Assembly: GCA_036971475.1 (NCBI GenBank)
Contig: JBAIZL010000005.1
Coordinates: forward strand, 172,904,886-172,968,885
Origin: Prosapia bicincta
Taxonomy: Eukaryota > Arthropoda > Insecta > Hemiptera > Cercopidae
DNA length: 64,000 nucleotides
Reading direction: 5' to 3'
Part shown: piece after piece, positions 48,100-58,833 of the stretch
Position numbering within the stretch: position 1 is the first letter of the stretch
Layout of the letters: each line of letters starts with the position of its first letter
Made by a program: the position numbers and the translations under genes
Notes under the pieces: generated by a model
Seen by the model: only the letters and a program-made list of their open reading frames with translations
Databases searched by the model: none
Told to the model about the DNA's origin: nothing

Positions 48100-49066
48100 T
48101 AACTCGTTTTACAGATGGTCCAAAACTGGACAATGGAATAGGATGTGCATTTTATATGGAAGGGCACACCTACTCCTACTGATAGCCCTTAGCCTGTAGC
48201 GTTTTTACAGTAGAACTCTAACCCATTTTCCAAGCTCTAAAAACTATTCCATCTGCAACATCTAATTATCTTGTGTGTTCTAATTCCAAAAGTGCTCTCC
48301 AGGCTATTCATGAAATGTACGCTAAAAACCCTTTAGTTGGAGTGCTCATTATACAGGCTCCAATTACGAGGAGGTAATGTGTCATTTCTCTGGGTCCCTG
48401 GTCTCTGTAGAATATTCGGAAACATTAAAGCAGATGAAGGTGCAAAATTACCTACAAGTATGGTGCCATCGACCAACAAGTGATGGCATCAGATTATGTA
48501 TGCAATGTTAAAACAACACTATTCTTTGTTTGGAATGAAGAATGGGAAAATGTAAATGAAAACAGGCTGAGGGATATCAAGAATACCATCCGACCATGGA
48601 GGTCGTCTGTTCGTTCGAACCATAGGGAGGAAGTGGTGGTCACTCGTCTTCGCATCGGACACTCTTTGTTAACGCATGGATGGTTGATGCGATATGAGGA
48701 TCCATCACTATGTCAGTTTTCTAGGTACCATCACAGTCAAGCATATTCTGCTTGACTGCAACGAGTTGACCGATTTGTATTTACGTTACGATCTTCAAGG
48801 AAGTTTAAAGGTGATTTTAAAGGACGATGTCACGGCTATCGACCATGTCAACGCTTTCTCACGCCACCTGAATCTATATAATGGTATTTAAAATCTGTAT
48901 AATTTAAATTTTATTTTGTTTAGTTTGTGAAAATTAAAATCTGTTTTAAACATTTATTTTATTTTGTTTAATTATATTATTTATGCATTTTAAATTCACT
49001 TTTCAAAAGACATTTTAGTTAATATTGGTGATAACCATAATTTATTTTTCGCCTGGAAAAAAAAAA
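48100..49066 (+). pseudogene. dead non-LTR retrotransposon 3' part (RNase H to poly(A))
   Basis: Begins with an RNase H start (FTDGPKLDNGIGCAF at about 48108) and carries stops and frame changes. A late part (LRDIKNTIRPWRSS, VVTRLRIGHSLLTHGWLM, 48560-48700) matches the region after RNase H in jockey/I-type elements. The final zinc-cluster region is broken across two frames (near 48715-48800). A ~170-nt 3' UTR follows and ends in a 10-nt A run at 49057-49066. That 3' end is shared with the young fragment at 35063-35260. Confidence 0.82.
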
Positions 49067-49635
49067 TTCCACTCTAAGTATACCTATGATCAAATAGGCC
49101 ATTCATTTTTGTTGTAGTTGTAGTAGGTTTTAAAGAGTTGCTTTGTTCATCAATTCAATCAAATTATTAACAGATGTTTTAGCTATACCAAATACTCATA
49201 GAGTAACTTTCTGCTTATCATCGCCTCCCTGTCCCTCAAATCATTTCACGTAATGATTGTAACTTATTGATTATTATGTATTTCTACACTTTATAATACA
49301 TTTCCCACAATTTTAATACAGTATTTCTAATCTGCAATTTGAAGAGATTATTTTCCTACCTAACTACCTATTGACTTGATTATATGCATAACTCATTTCT
49401 CTATTTTTGTGACCGTGTGTGTACTATTATGCAAAATTCCAGGATAATGATTAGAATATAAATAGTTTAATGTGATTATAAGACTTAATGCAACTTTTAA
49501 ACAACACAATCTTTTGACTTGGAAGTATATTTTTATTAACTTTTTGTTTTAGCGATTAAATGTGGATTTTTATATACAGGCAATAAAAATATTTTAAATT
49601 TTACTTAATTTCTTCTGAAATATTGTGCAGTTATA

Positions 49636-49707
<72 letters not shown>

Positions 49708-49879
49708 AAATAAATTATATAAATATAATTATATAAAATAAATATATAAATAAATTAAATTTGTTTGGGATTTTTTATCTAGCCTAGTTTTCTTCAGGTC
49801 TGAGAAAATATTGCAATTATTTTTTTCAAAGTATTTGAGCTCAAATTATAAGTAAATAATAAAAAGACATAATGAGGGG

Positions 49880-49916
<37 letters not shown>

Positions 49917-50320
49917 ATTCTCTAAAATTATCTTCACATTTTCATTCCAGAATGTAACATCGAACTTACATAAGGGAAAGCTAATCATACATTGTTTTTA
50001 AAGTATTCTCAAAAGCTATTTGAGAATAGCTTCCAAAGCTATTGATTGAAGCTCTACATTATGGTGATGTATGTAATTAAACACTTCAAAAATACTAAAT
50101 ATTTGTTTATTTATATTAAATGGTTATGTTAAATTTTAAAGTTTTTCCCAAATACTTAATTTCCTATCTATTACATGGTTTTATCTAAATAGTTATTTTT
50201 ATTTTTAATAGCCTAATAATTCATTAAAAGTTTTAAAATAGAATGTATATAATAAAGGGTTGAATTGTTTTTTGTAAATAAATAATTATTTTTCATTATA
50301 AATTTTAAATATATATTTTA
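49067..50320 (+). other. intronic DNA with (TA)n tracts
   Basis: (TA)n at about 49638-49703 and 49880-49911. Nothing else recognised. Confidence 0.5.
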
Positions 50321-50452
50321 GGTTAATTTGGTTTATGACCAATTATAGACAAGGAATTAAACAACCTATAATTTGTTTTAATACATTTGCTGTTGTTACC
50401 AACAGTAATTGTAGGTTGTTTAATGTTTTTCTTTAATTTAAACCAAATTAAT
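50321..50452. repeat. 132-bp imperfect palindrome
   Basis: Outer ends 'ggttaatttggttta' and 'ttaaaccaaattaat', with a second inner inverted pair 'attaaacaacctataa' and 'attgtaggttgtttaat'. MITE-like. Confidence 0.65.
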
Positions 50453-52415
50453 ATCATTTTTTGTTTGTATTGTATTTTAAGTTTGATCTTTATTTTCAAA
50501 GTGTATTTTATTGTAATTTGTAAAAGTAACTGACATAAGTAACTTCTATTACGGACATAGAAGCAAATACGTCTTAGACTTTAAATTAGATCACAACCTT
50601 TTAAGGATACAATGTATCTTCATTTGCAACAATAGCCTCCATACTAAGAGAGAGAAGTGTAAAATTGGCATTTGTTATATAGCAAATTTGTATTAACAAA
50701 ACCAATACTGAAATATGCATTATTTTTACTGATAAATGATTATATTCATATTATTTGTTAGAGTAGAGTGTGATTATTAACTGATTTTGTAAATAAAATT
50801 AAAAGACGAATCCATTCTGTATGGATGCTATTTTGTTTCTTGATAAAAACAAATAAGCTGTGGAATATAATCGTTACAAGGGATTTGTTTTAGTTAGGTA
50901 TGATTAGGTAGGATAGTTAGGTAGGATTAGTATTCAGGTAGGACTAACATGTTAACCAATACCCTTGATTTACCTGTTTTCCATCTTGTGTTGGAATTAC
51001 ATTATTATGTTATGTTATTTCGTTAGTTTCACTAATGATTGAAAGTATATAAATATAACAACATATGAAATAAATGTGGAGGGTTGAATTTGAACTGATC
51101 GAGTAGGTATAGAACATTTTTAGAGATAATTGCCTCATCAAATATTTTTCAACCAAATAATACTGACATGTAGCCAAGTCATTTTTGTTTCATTTTATCT
51201 TCTCAGTTGATGTATAAAGGTTTTAAGAACAAGGATTTTAAATGTTTGTTTTGCCTATGAGGGGGCTAATATTTGGTGCTTATGTAATTGGTGTCACTGC
51301 TGTACATAACAAAAACCTTTTTTTTCTATACAAACTTTCAGGAAAAATTGTAGATTTTTTTCTAGGCTTATAAGATGAAGCTATATATCTTGTTTGTACA
51401 AGCAACCTCCATAAGATCAGATCTATTATCACTGTTAGGGGACAGCTTTAAGCCCAGTATAAAGAGTTCTTGAGATGTATTTAAACTAACCTATAAAAAA
51501 TCCCTTAACTATAGGTTAAGGTTTTTGCTTGCATAGGCAAAACAGGTAAATCATTTCAAACACATTAAATCACTTGCACCATAACACATTCAAACTTTGT
51601 TGGATATATTATCTACAAACTGTAACTAGACAGTCATATCAGTAAATTTACAAATGTAAAAGAATCTATGTAATATAATCAACACCTAATTCCACTACAA
51701 TTTACATATACTGTTTGACATAGTTAACTCTCATAGAACTGCCGAGTATAGAGTCCTCAACCTCTTCTTTCTTTTAAAATCATGATGTTATGGTTTAAGT
51801 AAACAAAGAGGAACATCTCCAGAAACATCAAAATAGAGTAGAATCTTGGCTATGCCCTCTCTAATTATACGTTGCAACAGTGACGCTAATTAACTAATAA
51901 AACAAGTTTACTCTGATTTGTCTATAGCTTTTATGGGCATAGACATATATGCTTTCTACATATCTTACTGACTGTAGGGCAAGAATATAGCACAAACTAC
52001 TCAGTTTATGTGCCCTGTTTCTCTTATTCCTATTGCCCATACTAAACTGCAGTTTTTTTTTTTTTTTTGGGTGTTGTAATGAGCAGTGAGGCTAAATTAA
52101 CATGTTATCTCTGTAAGAGTAGAAAGTACAGTGTAGGTAAAAGCATGTATTGTAGTGTTAAGCATTGAAATTTCGACTACATAAAAAGTGAAAATGGTTT
52201 TATCAATGGAAGACGGGGTTAAGGCAGGATAAAGAGAAATACTGCAAAGATTGGCTGACCACATTGAAGAAAGAGATTGAGCACTATTAAGATTTAGGAG
52301 AAAGAATTAATTAGAAATAGAAAAAAGGTATTTTTCACAAGGTACTAAATCTGCCTTAAAAGACAGACACACAAAAAGACTATGGAGAAGAGTGATTATT
52401 AAAACATCAGTGAAG
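50453..52415 (+). other. intronic DNA, nothing recognised
   Basis: A few 'ttaggta' repeats near 50895-50945 and A/T runs. No gene or element. Confidence 0.45.
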
Positions 52416-52452
52416 CTTGGATAATATGGTGTACACAGCTAAGGGACACAGC

Positions 52453-52485
<33 letters not shown>

Positions 52486-52627
52486 TAAAACTCGGAGGGA
52501 CGTTATCGGTGTAGAGCACTTAGCTATAGCCTTTGTACTCTCTTCCCATCCCTACCACAGGACTAGCTTAGTGGATACCTACCTCTTTGCAAAAATCAAG
52601 TACCCACCTGATGCTAGATCTTCTGAT

Positions 52628-55600
52628 CTACACCTCTGGTGTACATATCTGCCAGCCAAACCACTTTCTCCTTGCAGCTCCCAAAGCAGGACACTCACAG
52701 AGTACGTGGATTGGGCTTTCCTCTTGGTCCTCGTCGCATCTCTTGCACACAGGGGACCTAGATTTTCCAATTTTGTATTGGAACCCCCTCAGATTCCCAT
52801 GGCCTGTAACCAGCTCTACAGCAGCTCTGAGTTGATGTCTACTTAAGGAGAGTAGTTCTTTGCCCCACACATCTCCTGAGTAACCCCACAGTACCTTGGA
52901 TTTGTTACACCCCAAGGTTACATTCCATTCTTCCCTGCACAACCTGTCTATATGTGCCGTAATCCTCTTGCGCCCCTCCCGAGGCGGCATGCCTACTGCC
53001 CTCAGCAACGGTCCTTGGGTTATACACCCTTTTTTTGCTAAGGCGTCAGCTCTCTCATTCCCTATCCAGCCAGAATGTCCTGGAATCCAGGTTAGGTTGA
53101 GTGAATTATGCTTACTCAGCTCTGCTAGAGAAGCCATAGTCTCAGCCACCAACCTAGAGCTGGTACTAGCCTTACCTAAAGCCTTCAGAGCTGCCTGACT
53201 GTCCGAGCAAATCCAGATGGTCTTGCCCCTCCTGCCAGACCCTATTATTTCCTCAGCACATAGTTTGATCGCGAGCACCTCCCCCTGGAAGACAGAGTTG
53301 TAGTCCTCCAGGCGATGACAAAATCTGTCTTGGTGTCTCGGTCCACTAAATCCTGCTCCCACTCCTTCCTTCATCTTGGACCCATCGGTGAACCAGATTT
53401 CACCATGTCTGGGTCTATACTCCGCCCATGCCTCTCTTGCAGGAATAAGGATTTTGTAGTTTCCTTTTTCCCTTTTAAGAGACAGTATCTTATCCTGAGG
53501 TTCTATCCAGAGCTCCTTCAGTGAATCCCCAAATAGCTGTTTATGAAGTTTGCTACTTGTCTTCCACTGCCCAGTACAACTTAGCCGGTGTGCAGTTTTC
53601 ATTGCCTCCATCCTAATTTGAAGACTCAAGGATGGAAAACCCAACATAACCCTCATGGCCGCACATGGTGTGCTTCTCCTTGTAGCAGTTATGCCTCTAA
53701 GGAAGAGCCCCTGCGTGCGGTCCAGCATTCTTTTACTTGTTTCTTTCTGTGCCCTGTCCCACCAGACGATAGAGGCAAAGACCAACCTCGGCACCACAAT
53801 GGCGGAATAAATCCAGTTCATTTGACGTGGACCCAAACCCCATCTCGTGCCTATTGCTCCTCTGCATTGCCAGAACGTAGCTATGGCTTTTTTGCACTTA
53901 TCCTCCAAATGCTCACGCCAGAGTAGCTTCCTATCCAGAATAACTCCCAGATATTTAGCACTCTCAACGTAGCTTATTTTAGTATTACCAACTTCCATCA
54001 TCTCCAGCAATTTAGTTTTATATCGCCTAGTGAAGATGAGTGCCACAGATTTCTCTCCTTGAATGCATAGTGCATTCTCCCTGCACCATGCTTCTGTTAC
54101 CTTGAGTGCCTCTTGAAGCAGGTCTTTGAGGACCTCTTCAAATGGTCCCCTAACAAGGATAGCTATGTCATCCGCATATCCTACCACCTTGACACCCATT
54201 CCACTGAGTGTCCTTAGTAGGCCGTCCACGACAAGGCTCCACAGCAAAGGGGATAACACTCCACCCTGCGGGCAGCCCTCCGAGACCATCCCATTTATCG
54301 TGCACCCCATCCAGGATGCAGTGCTTATCCGGTTTTTCAAGGAACTCATAATCCAATTTATAATTCCATCAGAAATCCCATGATCCATAACTGCTCTCTT
54401 GATGGCCAGTCTAGAGGTACTATTAAAAGCCCCCTCCACATCAAGAAAAGCCCCAATACATATTCCCTTGTTGTTGATCTGACCCTTAATAAAGTCTACG
54501 ACCGACAACAGCACAGTATCCACTGACCTACCAGTTCGGTAGGCGTGTTGGTCCTGATGAAACGGATACTGCTTCAAAGGTCCCTCCTTCAAATAGTAGT
54601 CCACCAGCCTTTCCAATGTCTTTAACAAGAAAGATGTGAGGCTGATAGGTCTGAAGTCCTTTACCTCTGTGTAACCTTTCCTCCCCGGTTTGGGGATAAA
54701 GATAACCTTCGTTTTGAACCACTGCCCAGGCGTGTAACCCAAGGCAACACAGCCTCTGAGTAATCCTGTCAGTGGCCCTATTATTTCCTCCAAGCAATTT
54801 TGTAGTAGTGCTGGAGTAATGTTATCTAATCCAGGCGCTTTAAAAGGCTCAAAAGACAGAATCGCCTCTCTCACCTTTTGCGCTGAGATCACCTGCCCAG
54901 CAATATTCCAGTCCGCCCTTAGCCCAGTATGTCGGAGGTTTTGAGCACCGTCCCCTACCGGTCTAATATTGGGAAAACTGTTCCTCATAAGCAGACGCAG
55001 TGTTTCCTCCGGGGTGTCAGTAAAGCTGCCATCAGTCTTCTTGACAAACTTAAGCTCTCCCCTCGGTCCACCTGCTAACACCTTAAACAGTCTAGCAGTG
55101 TCACTCAGTGTGCTTGTCTCTGAGCACCACTTTTCCCAAGAAGCACGTTTAACCTCTTTAATAAGATTTTTATAGAGACCCTGGCTGTCTTTATATGCCT
55201 GCCAGGTCTCCGCCGTTTTCTTCTTCTTTGCCCTATTAAAGAGCCTTCTAGTCTCTTTCCGTCCTGCCTCTAACTCGCTGTTCCACTTAAGCTTACCACG
55301 CCCAGTGTTTATCCTCGAGAGAGGGCAATTTTCCTCAAACGACGTGGAAATTGCAGTCCTGATGTAGGCCTCAGTATTTTCCAGTTCGTTTGATGTACCA
55401 TATTTACCACGGAAGTCAGACATCCGCCTCCTCACCGAGGACTTAAAACCTTCCCAGTTTGTCCTTCTCGGGTTCCTAAACCACACCACATGGGGAACAA
55501 CTCCCCTCATCGTAGCAGTGATGATCCGGTGATTAGACATGGAGGGCTCATCCGAAACCTTCCAGTCATGCACCCACCTTACCATTTGTCTATTACAGAA

Positions 55601-56185
55601 GATGATATCTAGAACCTCCCTTCTGTTTGAAGTAACAAATGTTGGCTCGGCACCTATGTTTAAAACATCAAGGTTTTCTTCAATCAAGAAGGCTAGGAGC
55701 TCCTCACCTCGCTCATTTGTGTCTGTGCTGCCCCACACCTCATTATGAGCATTGGCATCACAGCCCACTAAGATTCCTATATTCCTCTCCCTGCAGTACC
55801 GAACTAACTTACGTAATTCTGCAGGGGGCGATTCTCTATTGTGGGCGCAGTAAGTGGAGGCCACGATGAACTCCCTGCTCCCACTTACCTCGCCCTTGCC
55901 TCGAATTCTAACCACCGCAAGGTCTTTAGTTGAGAATTCTTGAATCAGCGTGGCTTCTAGTCCTCTGACTATCACACATGCTTTGTGCCCCTCATGTTCC
56001 CCACTTGCGTAGGTGCGCCCAGCTGCAGTCAGACCCCTTATACGGTTCCTGACCAGCCACGATTCTTGCACCAGCGCAAGCGCTGGTAATGTGTGCCTCA
56101 CATTTAAGCACCTGGTTAGGACCACCGAGGCGCTTTTACTGTGATGAAAGTTGATTTGCAGGATCATTGCTCGAGGGTCAGCCAT
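52628..56185 (-). CDS. LOA-like ORF2: APE endonuclease, reverse transcriptase, RNase H, CCHC
   Basis: 1185 residues from the ATG at 56185; an in-frame TTG two codons upstream is not needed. The endonuclease (about 1-230) shows QESW, GCDANAHNEVWG and SNHRI. The reverse transcriptase (about 420-760) has FIPKPGRK, FRPISLTSF, D582 in FLDVEGAFN, GCPQGGVLSP and YADD starting at 670. RNase H (about 925-1060) has FTDGSK (D934), the E in VFQGEVLAIK, CSDSQAAL and GNERADALAKKG. The C-terminus has CKRCDEDQEESPIHVLCEC, a CCHC-type cluster. All catalytic residues are present and the frame is unbroken. The start lies 12 nt after the ORF1 stop, which suggests re-initiation rather than frameshifting. It would nick target DNA and copy the element RNA at the site. 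Confidence 0.93.
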   Translation of the reverse strand: MADPRAMILQINFHHSKSASVVLTRCLNVRHTLPALALVQESWLVRNRIRGLTAAGRTYASGEHEGHKACVIVRGLEATLIQEFSTKDLAVVRIRGKGEVSGSREFIVASTYCAHNRESPPAELRKLVRYCRERNIGILVGCDANAHNEVWGSTDTNERGEELLAFLIEENLDVLNIGAEPTFVTSNRREVLDIIFCNRQMVRWVHDWKVSDEPSMSNHRIITATMRGVVPHVVWFRNPRRTNWEGFKSSVRRRMSDFRGKYGTSNELENTEAYIRTAISTSFEENCPLSRINTGRGKLKWNSELEAGRKETRRLFNRAKKKKTAETWQAYKDSQGLYKNLIKEVKRASWEKWCSETSTLSDTARLFKVLAGGPRGELKFVKKTDGSFTDTPEETLRLLMRNSFPNIRPVGDGAQNLRHTGLRADWNIAGQVISAQKVREAILSFEPFKAPGLDNITPALLQNCLEEIIGPLTGLLRGCVALGYTPGQWFKTKVIFIPKPGRKGYTEVKDFRPISLTSFLLKTLERLVDYYLKEGPLKQYPFHQDQHAYRTGRSVDTVLLSVVDFIKGQINNKGICIGAFLDVEGAFNSTSRLAIKRAVMDHGISDGIINWIMSSLKNRISTASWMGCTINGMVSEGCPQGGVLSPLLWSLVVDGLLRTLSGMGVKVVGYADDIAILVRGPFEEVLKDLLQEALKVTEAWCRENALCIQGEKSVALIFTRRYKTKLLEMMEVGNTKISYVESAKYLGVILDRKLLWREHLEDKCKKAIATFWQCRGAIGTRWGLGPRQMNWIYSAIVVPRLVFASIVWWDRAQKETSKRMLDRTQGLFLRGITATRRSTPCAAMRVMLGFPSLSLQIRMEAMKTAHRLSCTGQWKTSSKLHKQLFGDSLKELWIEPQDKILSLKREKGNYKILIPAREAWAEYRPRHGEIWFTDGSKMKEGVGAGFSGPRHQDRFCHRLEDYNSVFQGEVLAIKLCAEEIIGSGRRGKTIWICSDSQAALKALGKASTSSRLVAETMASLAELSKHNSLNLTWIPGHSGWIGNERADALAKKGCITQGPLLRAVGMPPREGRKRITAHIDRLCREEWNVTLGCNKSKVLWGYSGDVWGKELLSLSRHQLRAAVELVTGHGNLRGFQYKIGKSRSPVCKRCDEDQEESPIHVLCECPALGAARRKWFGWQICTPEV

Positions 56186-56197
56186 CTCCAACTGACC

Positions 56198-57208
56198 CTA
56201 CGCCTTCTCCTGATTCTCTCTCTCGTCCTTCTCTTCCAGGTCCTTAGAGTTCCACTTAAAAGTGACCTCTGCAGTCCCCAGGAAGGCTTTCCCATCTCTT
56301 GCCTTTAATAATCTGGCCGATGCCTCATCCAATCCTAGGCAGAGGAGGCTTGCAGGTCCCCGCTCAATGCACTGTAGGATCTTCCACTTCGAAGTGTCAA
56401 TTTCTGGGTTTTGCATCCCGATGAACTTGACCAGCTGAGTGGCCTCCCTTTTTGGTGGTGGTACTAGCACCGTCACTTTCACCCTTTTGGTCAGTTCATC
56501 AGGCAGTACTAGCCTTGCCTGAGTCCCGTCCTCGAGCTTAACTGACGGTACCACTTCTCTCAGCCGTTTTGCCGATTCCTCCTCAGCACAAATAAATGCT
56601 GCGACTCCATCCCTTAGGTGAGTGTCTCTGAACCGCGGAACAAAACCTTCACTAGGAGTGTCCAGAATCCGGTTCATGACGGTGCCCTTAAGGTGGTCGA
56701 ACGCCGCCATCTCCATCCTCACGCCTACACTATCCCTAAAGGTCACAAGAACCCTCGGAAGGTTGGCGGAGATCGCCGAGAAAGACGGCCCTCCCGACCA
56801 AGCAGGCCTAGACCTCTTGACCTCCGACTCTGGAGTAGGATTAGAAGTACTCCTTTCCTTCCTTTTCCTCTCTCTCTTTTGTCGTACTAAAGTCCTACCT
56901 GATCCACTGGCTTCCGGGACGACAGGGCGGGTTCTAGCCCCAGCCTCCGTCAAACCCTTCCGCTGCCCGGATCGGTGTTTCCTCAAAGGGGGTGGCGATG
57001 GTTCTCTGCCCTCTGCCTCCGCCTTCTTTGCTTCCTCATGGTAGGAAAGCCAGAGTGCTTTCCTCCTTTGTGCACCACTTATTCTTCCTGTTGCCTTCGC
57101 AGCTGGATTTCCATCTGTCTCTACGGGGGCCGAAGCCACCTCCATAGGAACAGATTTGTCTGTAGGTTCTAAGCCCTGACCAGTTAAATTTATTTTTTTC
57201 TCTGCCAT
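56198..57208 (-). CDS. LOA-like ORF1 nucleic-acid-binding protein (DUF4780-like)
   Basis: 336 residues from the ATG at 57208; the open frame continues four codons upstream to a GTG. The first ~150 residues are low-complexity and basic (for example RQKRERKRKERS), fit for RNA binding and nuclear entry. Residues about 155-325 form a compact domain (LPRVLVTFRDS, KVTVLVPPPKREATQLVKF, LLCLGLDEASARLL, AFLGTAEVTFKW). I place it in DUF4780, known from insect retrotransposon ORF1s. No CCHC zinc knuckle is present, unlike many ORF1 proteins. Its expected role is to package element RNA. The next ORF begins 12 nt after its TAG. The DUF assignment is from memory of the family pattern. Confidence 0.82.
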   Translation of the reverse strand: MAEKKINLTGQGLEPTDKSVPMEVASAPVETDGNPAAKATGRISGAQRRKALWLSYHEEAKKAEAEGREPSPPPLRKHRSGQRKGLTEAGARTRPVVPEASGSGRTLVRQKRERKRKERSTSNPTPESEVKRSRPAWSGGPSFSAISANLPRVLVTFRDSVGVRMEMAAFDHLKGTVMNRILDTPSEGFVPRFRDTHLRDGVAAFICAEEESAKRLREVVPSVKLEDGTQARLVLPDELTKRVKVTVLVPPPKREATQLVKFIGMQNPEIDTSKWKILQCIERGPASLLCLGLDEASARLLKARDGKAFLGTAEVTFKWNSKDLEEKDERENQEKA

Positions 57209-57608
57209 GTGTGTTCCCACAAGCAGCTAGGGAAATAAAGGTCCGCCGCCGCAGAGCTCCGCTTACGGCGGTAAGGCGACTTAAGTACTCAGGGGTGGCG
57301 CCAGGTGCCCCTGAGGCTCCGTTAAAGACCCTCCTTACTTGGATAATATGGTGTACACAGCTAAGATCCATTTTAAAACAAAACTCTCTATAATATAAAA
57401 CAGGTGATGTTGATATCACTGCCGATGAATGGTGATGCTTTATCCACTATCACTGTTTGATCAATGGATAAAATGATATGAGACCCAACAGTTGAATATT
57501 TGAAACAAGAAACTGCCATAAAATGTGGAAGATATAGCATGGTTAAGTAAGTTAAAAGCATTTATTTATGCTGGAAATTTGACAGGAGGCCAGATCAATT
57601 TTTTTTTT

Positions 57609-57848
57609 AAACCACAAATAACTTATTTAAACCTTATGTACATTTCAATTGCACAGCAATCATCTTCAGAGGTATTTAAAAAATACAACTTAAAAATACA
57701 AGTTGTATTTTTTAAATACCTCTGAAGATGATTGCTGTGCAATTGAAATGTACATAAGATTTAAATAAAAGTTATTTGTGGTTTAGAGGTTTTATTTATT
57801 TAAAAATAAACATTATGCCACAGTTGCTTCATACAGTTATATTTGTCC
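57609..57848. repeat. palindromic MITE-like element, copy B
   Basis: Near-perfect 176-bp palindrome (57609-57784). Arms contain 'aaaccacaaataactt', 'ccttatgtacatttcaattg' and 'cagcaatcatcttcagaggt'; the centre lies near 57693-57700. Sequence to the right (57785-57848) matches in reverse the DNA on both sides of the 12-bp TSD of the retrotransposon at 6806. It is therefore an undisrupted relative of that insertion site. Confidence 0.82.
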
Positions 57849-58194
57849 ATTCTGTAGAGAAGTTTTTAAAGAAAATTACTTTCCTTGAAAAGGAATTTTA
57901 TTCTTAGACCATGCCTCAATTCACCCTGATAGAGATGAACTTGGAGATGAGGACACATAACTTAGCTATGTTTCTGTCTAAATGTGACTCCAATATGCCA
58001 GCCAATACACCAACTAACTTTCTATTATAAAAATACTTTATATTTAACATTAAAAATTACTAACCAAAAACTGAAATGAACATAGTATTTTCTTTAACAA
58101 AGTTTCTGTGTTTTATTTCAGTGTTTTATTTCAGTGTATTATTGTTTATTTTCATTTTTAAAAAAACTTTAAAAATTAAGCTAATTTTTTTCAG
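57849..58194 (+). other. end of the 16-kb intron
   Basis: T-rich tract and AG at 58193-58194 form the acceptor. Nothing else recognised. Confidence 0.6.
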
Positions 58195-58329
58195 CACAAT
58201 GTTCCAAAAATGGTGCAGTTAGCAGACCTTTTCTCAGTTCCTGAAATGAGCTTACTCTGCAATATTGCTGAATATTTCCATCAGAACCATATTGACTACC
58301 ATCCCGAAATCTTATTCAGAGATGTAAAG
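58195..58329 (+). CDS. NT5DC2/3: NT5DC2/3-type gene, exon 135 nt
   Basis: 45 codons, phase 0 at both ends, acceptor 'ttttttcag|cac', donor 'aag|gtaagg'. It encodes VPKMVQLADLFSVPEMSLLC, then NIAEYFHQNHIDYHPEILF, then RDVK. This is the family region DIFSLPE...YF...N.IDY...LF.DVK, part of the helical cap between the catalytic motif and the core's second half. It follows the previous exon in phase after HGRHSH. Confidence 0.92.
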
Positions 58330-58675
58330 GTAAGGTTAAGATAATACTTGTATACTGATGGCTATTGATATGTTAGTAGGAGCTACCCAAAATTCTTCCT
58401 TGCTTTTCTTCCTGTTTACTTTTTTTTATTGAATTATATACAAGCATTTGATATAGAGCTAATTAGATTAATAAGCTTTTAACTCTTAAAAAGGATTTTC
58501 AGATAGAAAATTGAAACGTAGAATGTCTTTGTAAAAACATGAAATGGTCTGTGATCTGTCATTAATGTTAACACACAAAATTTTGTTATTAATAATTACA
58601 TCAATTTTACAACTATTTTGTATTTTATCATTTAGTATTTAAATGTTAATTGACACTAATAGAAAACATTTTCAG

Positions 58676-58833
58676 AGATGTGTGGGCTCCAGTCATCCAA
58701 TCATGCACCAAATCATTGAGAATGATGTTTCAAAGTATTTAGAAAAAACACCAGCAATTAATCAAGTTTTTGAACGTCTTGTCAAAGCAGGAAAGAAACT
58801 GTTCTTGGTTACAAACAGTCCATATAATTTTGT
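58676..58833 (+). CDS. NT5DC2/3: NT5DC2/3-type gene, exon 158 nt with HAD motif II
   Basis: 52 codons plus 2 nt (the next codon is completed by the following exon), acceptor 'ttttcag|aga', donor 'tttgt|gtaagt'. It encodes RCVGSSHPIMHQIIENDVSK, YLEKTPAINQVFERL and KAGKKLFLVTNSPYNFV. The LFLVTNSP strand-loop is HAD motif II (Thr/Ser phosphate contact), well conserved in NT5DC proteins. A second AG two bases further on would shift the frame, so I use 58676. The short 346-nt intron before it contains no repeats. Confidence 0.92.

Larger units (their letters stand above)
52444..57337 (-). mobile_element. full-length LOA-like non-LTR retrotransposon, two intact ORFs, antisense in an intron
   Basis: Flanked by a perfect 28-bp direct repeat (52416-52443 and 57338-57365). 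On the minus strand it has a ~130-nt 5' leader (57337-57209), ORF1 (57208-56198), a 12-nt gap, ORF2 (56185-52628), then a ~180-nt 3' UTR ending in about 10 TAA units (52453-52484) and a short 'agctgtgtcc' before the TSD. It is much richer in G+C than the host DNA. LOA assignment rests on the domain set (ORF1 of DUF4780 type, APE-RT-RNase H-CCHC in ORF2) and the RT motif GCPQGGVLSPLLWSLV. The 5' leader can form a stem (57314-57307 with 57294-57287, 8 pairs) but not an HDV-like fold. Intact ORFs and a perfect TSD indicate a young copy. Confidence 0.92.

Noticed and set aside
57200..57337. HDV-like ribozyme at the 5' end of the LOA-like element
   Set aside because: A strong simple stem is present, but no P1 partner for the first G-rich strand and no nested double pseudoknot.
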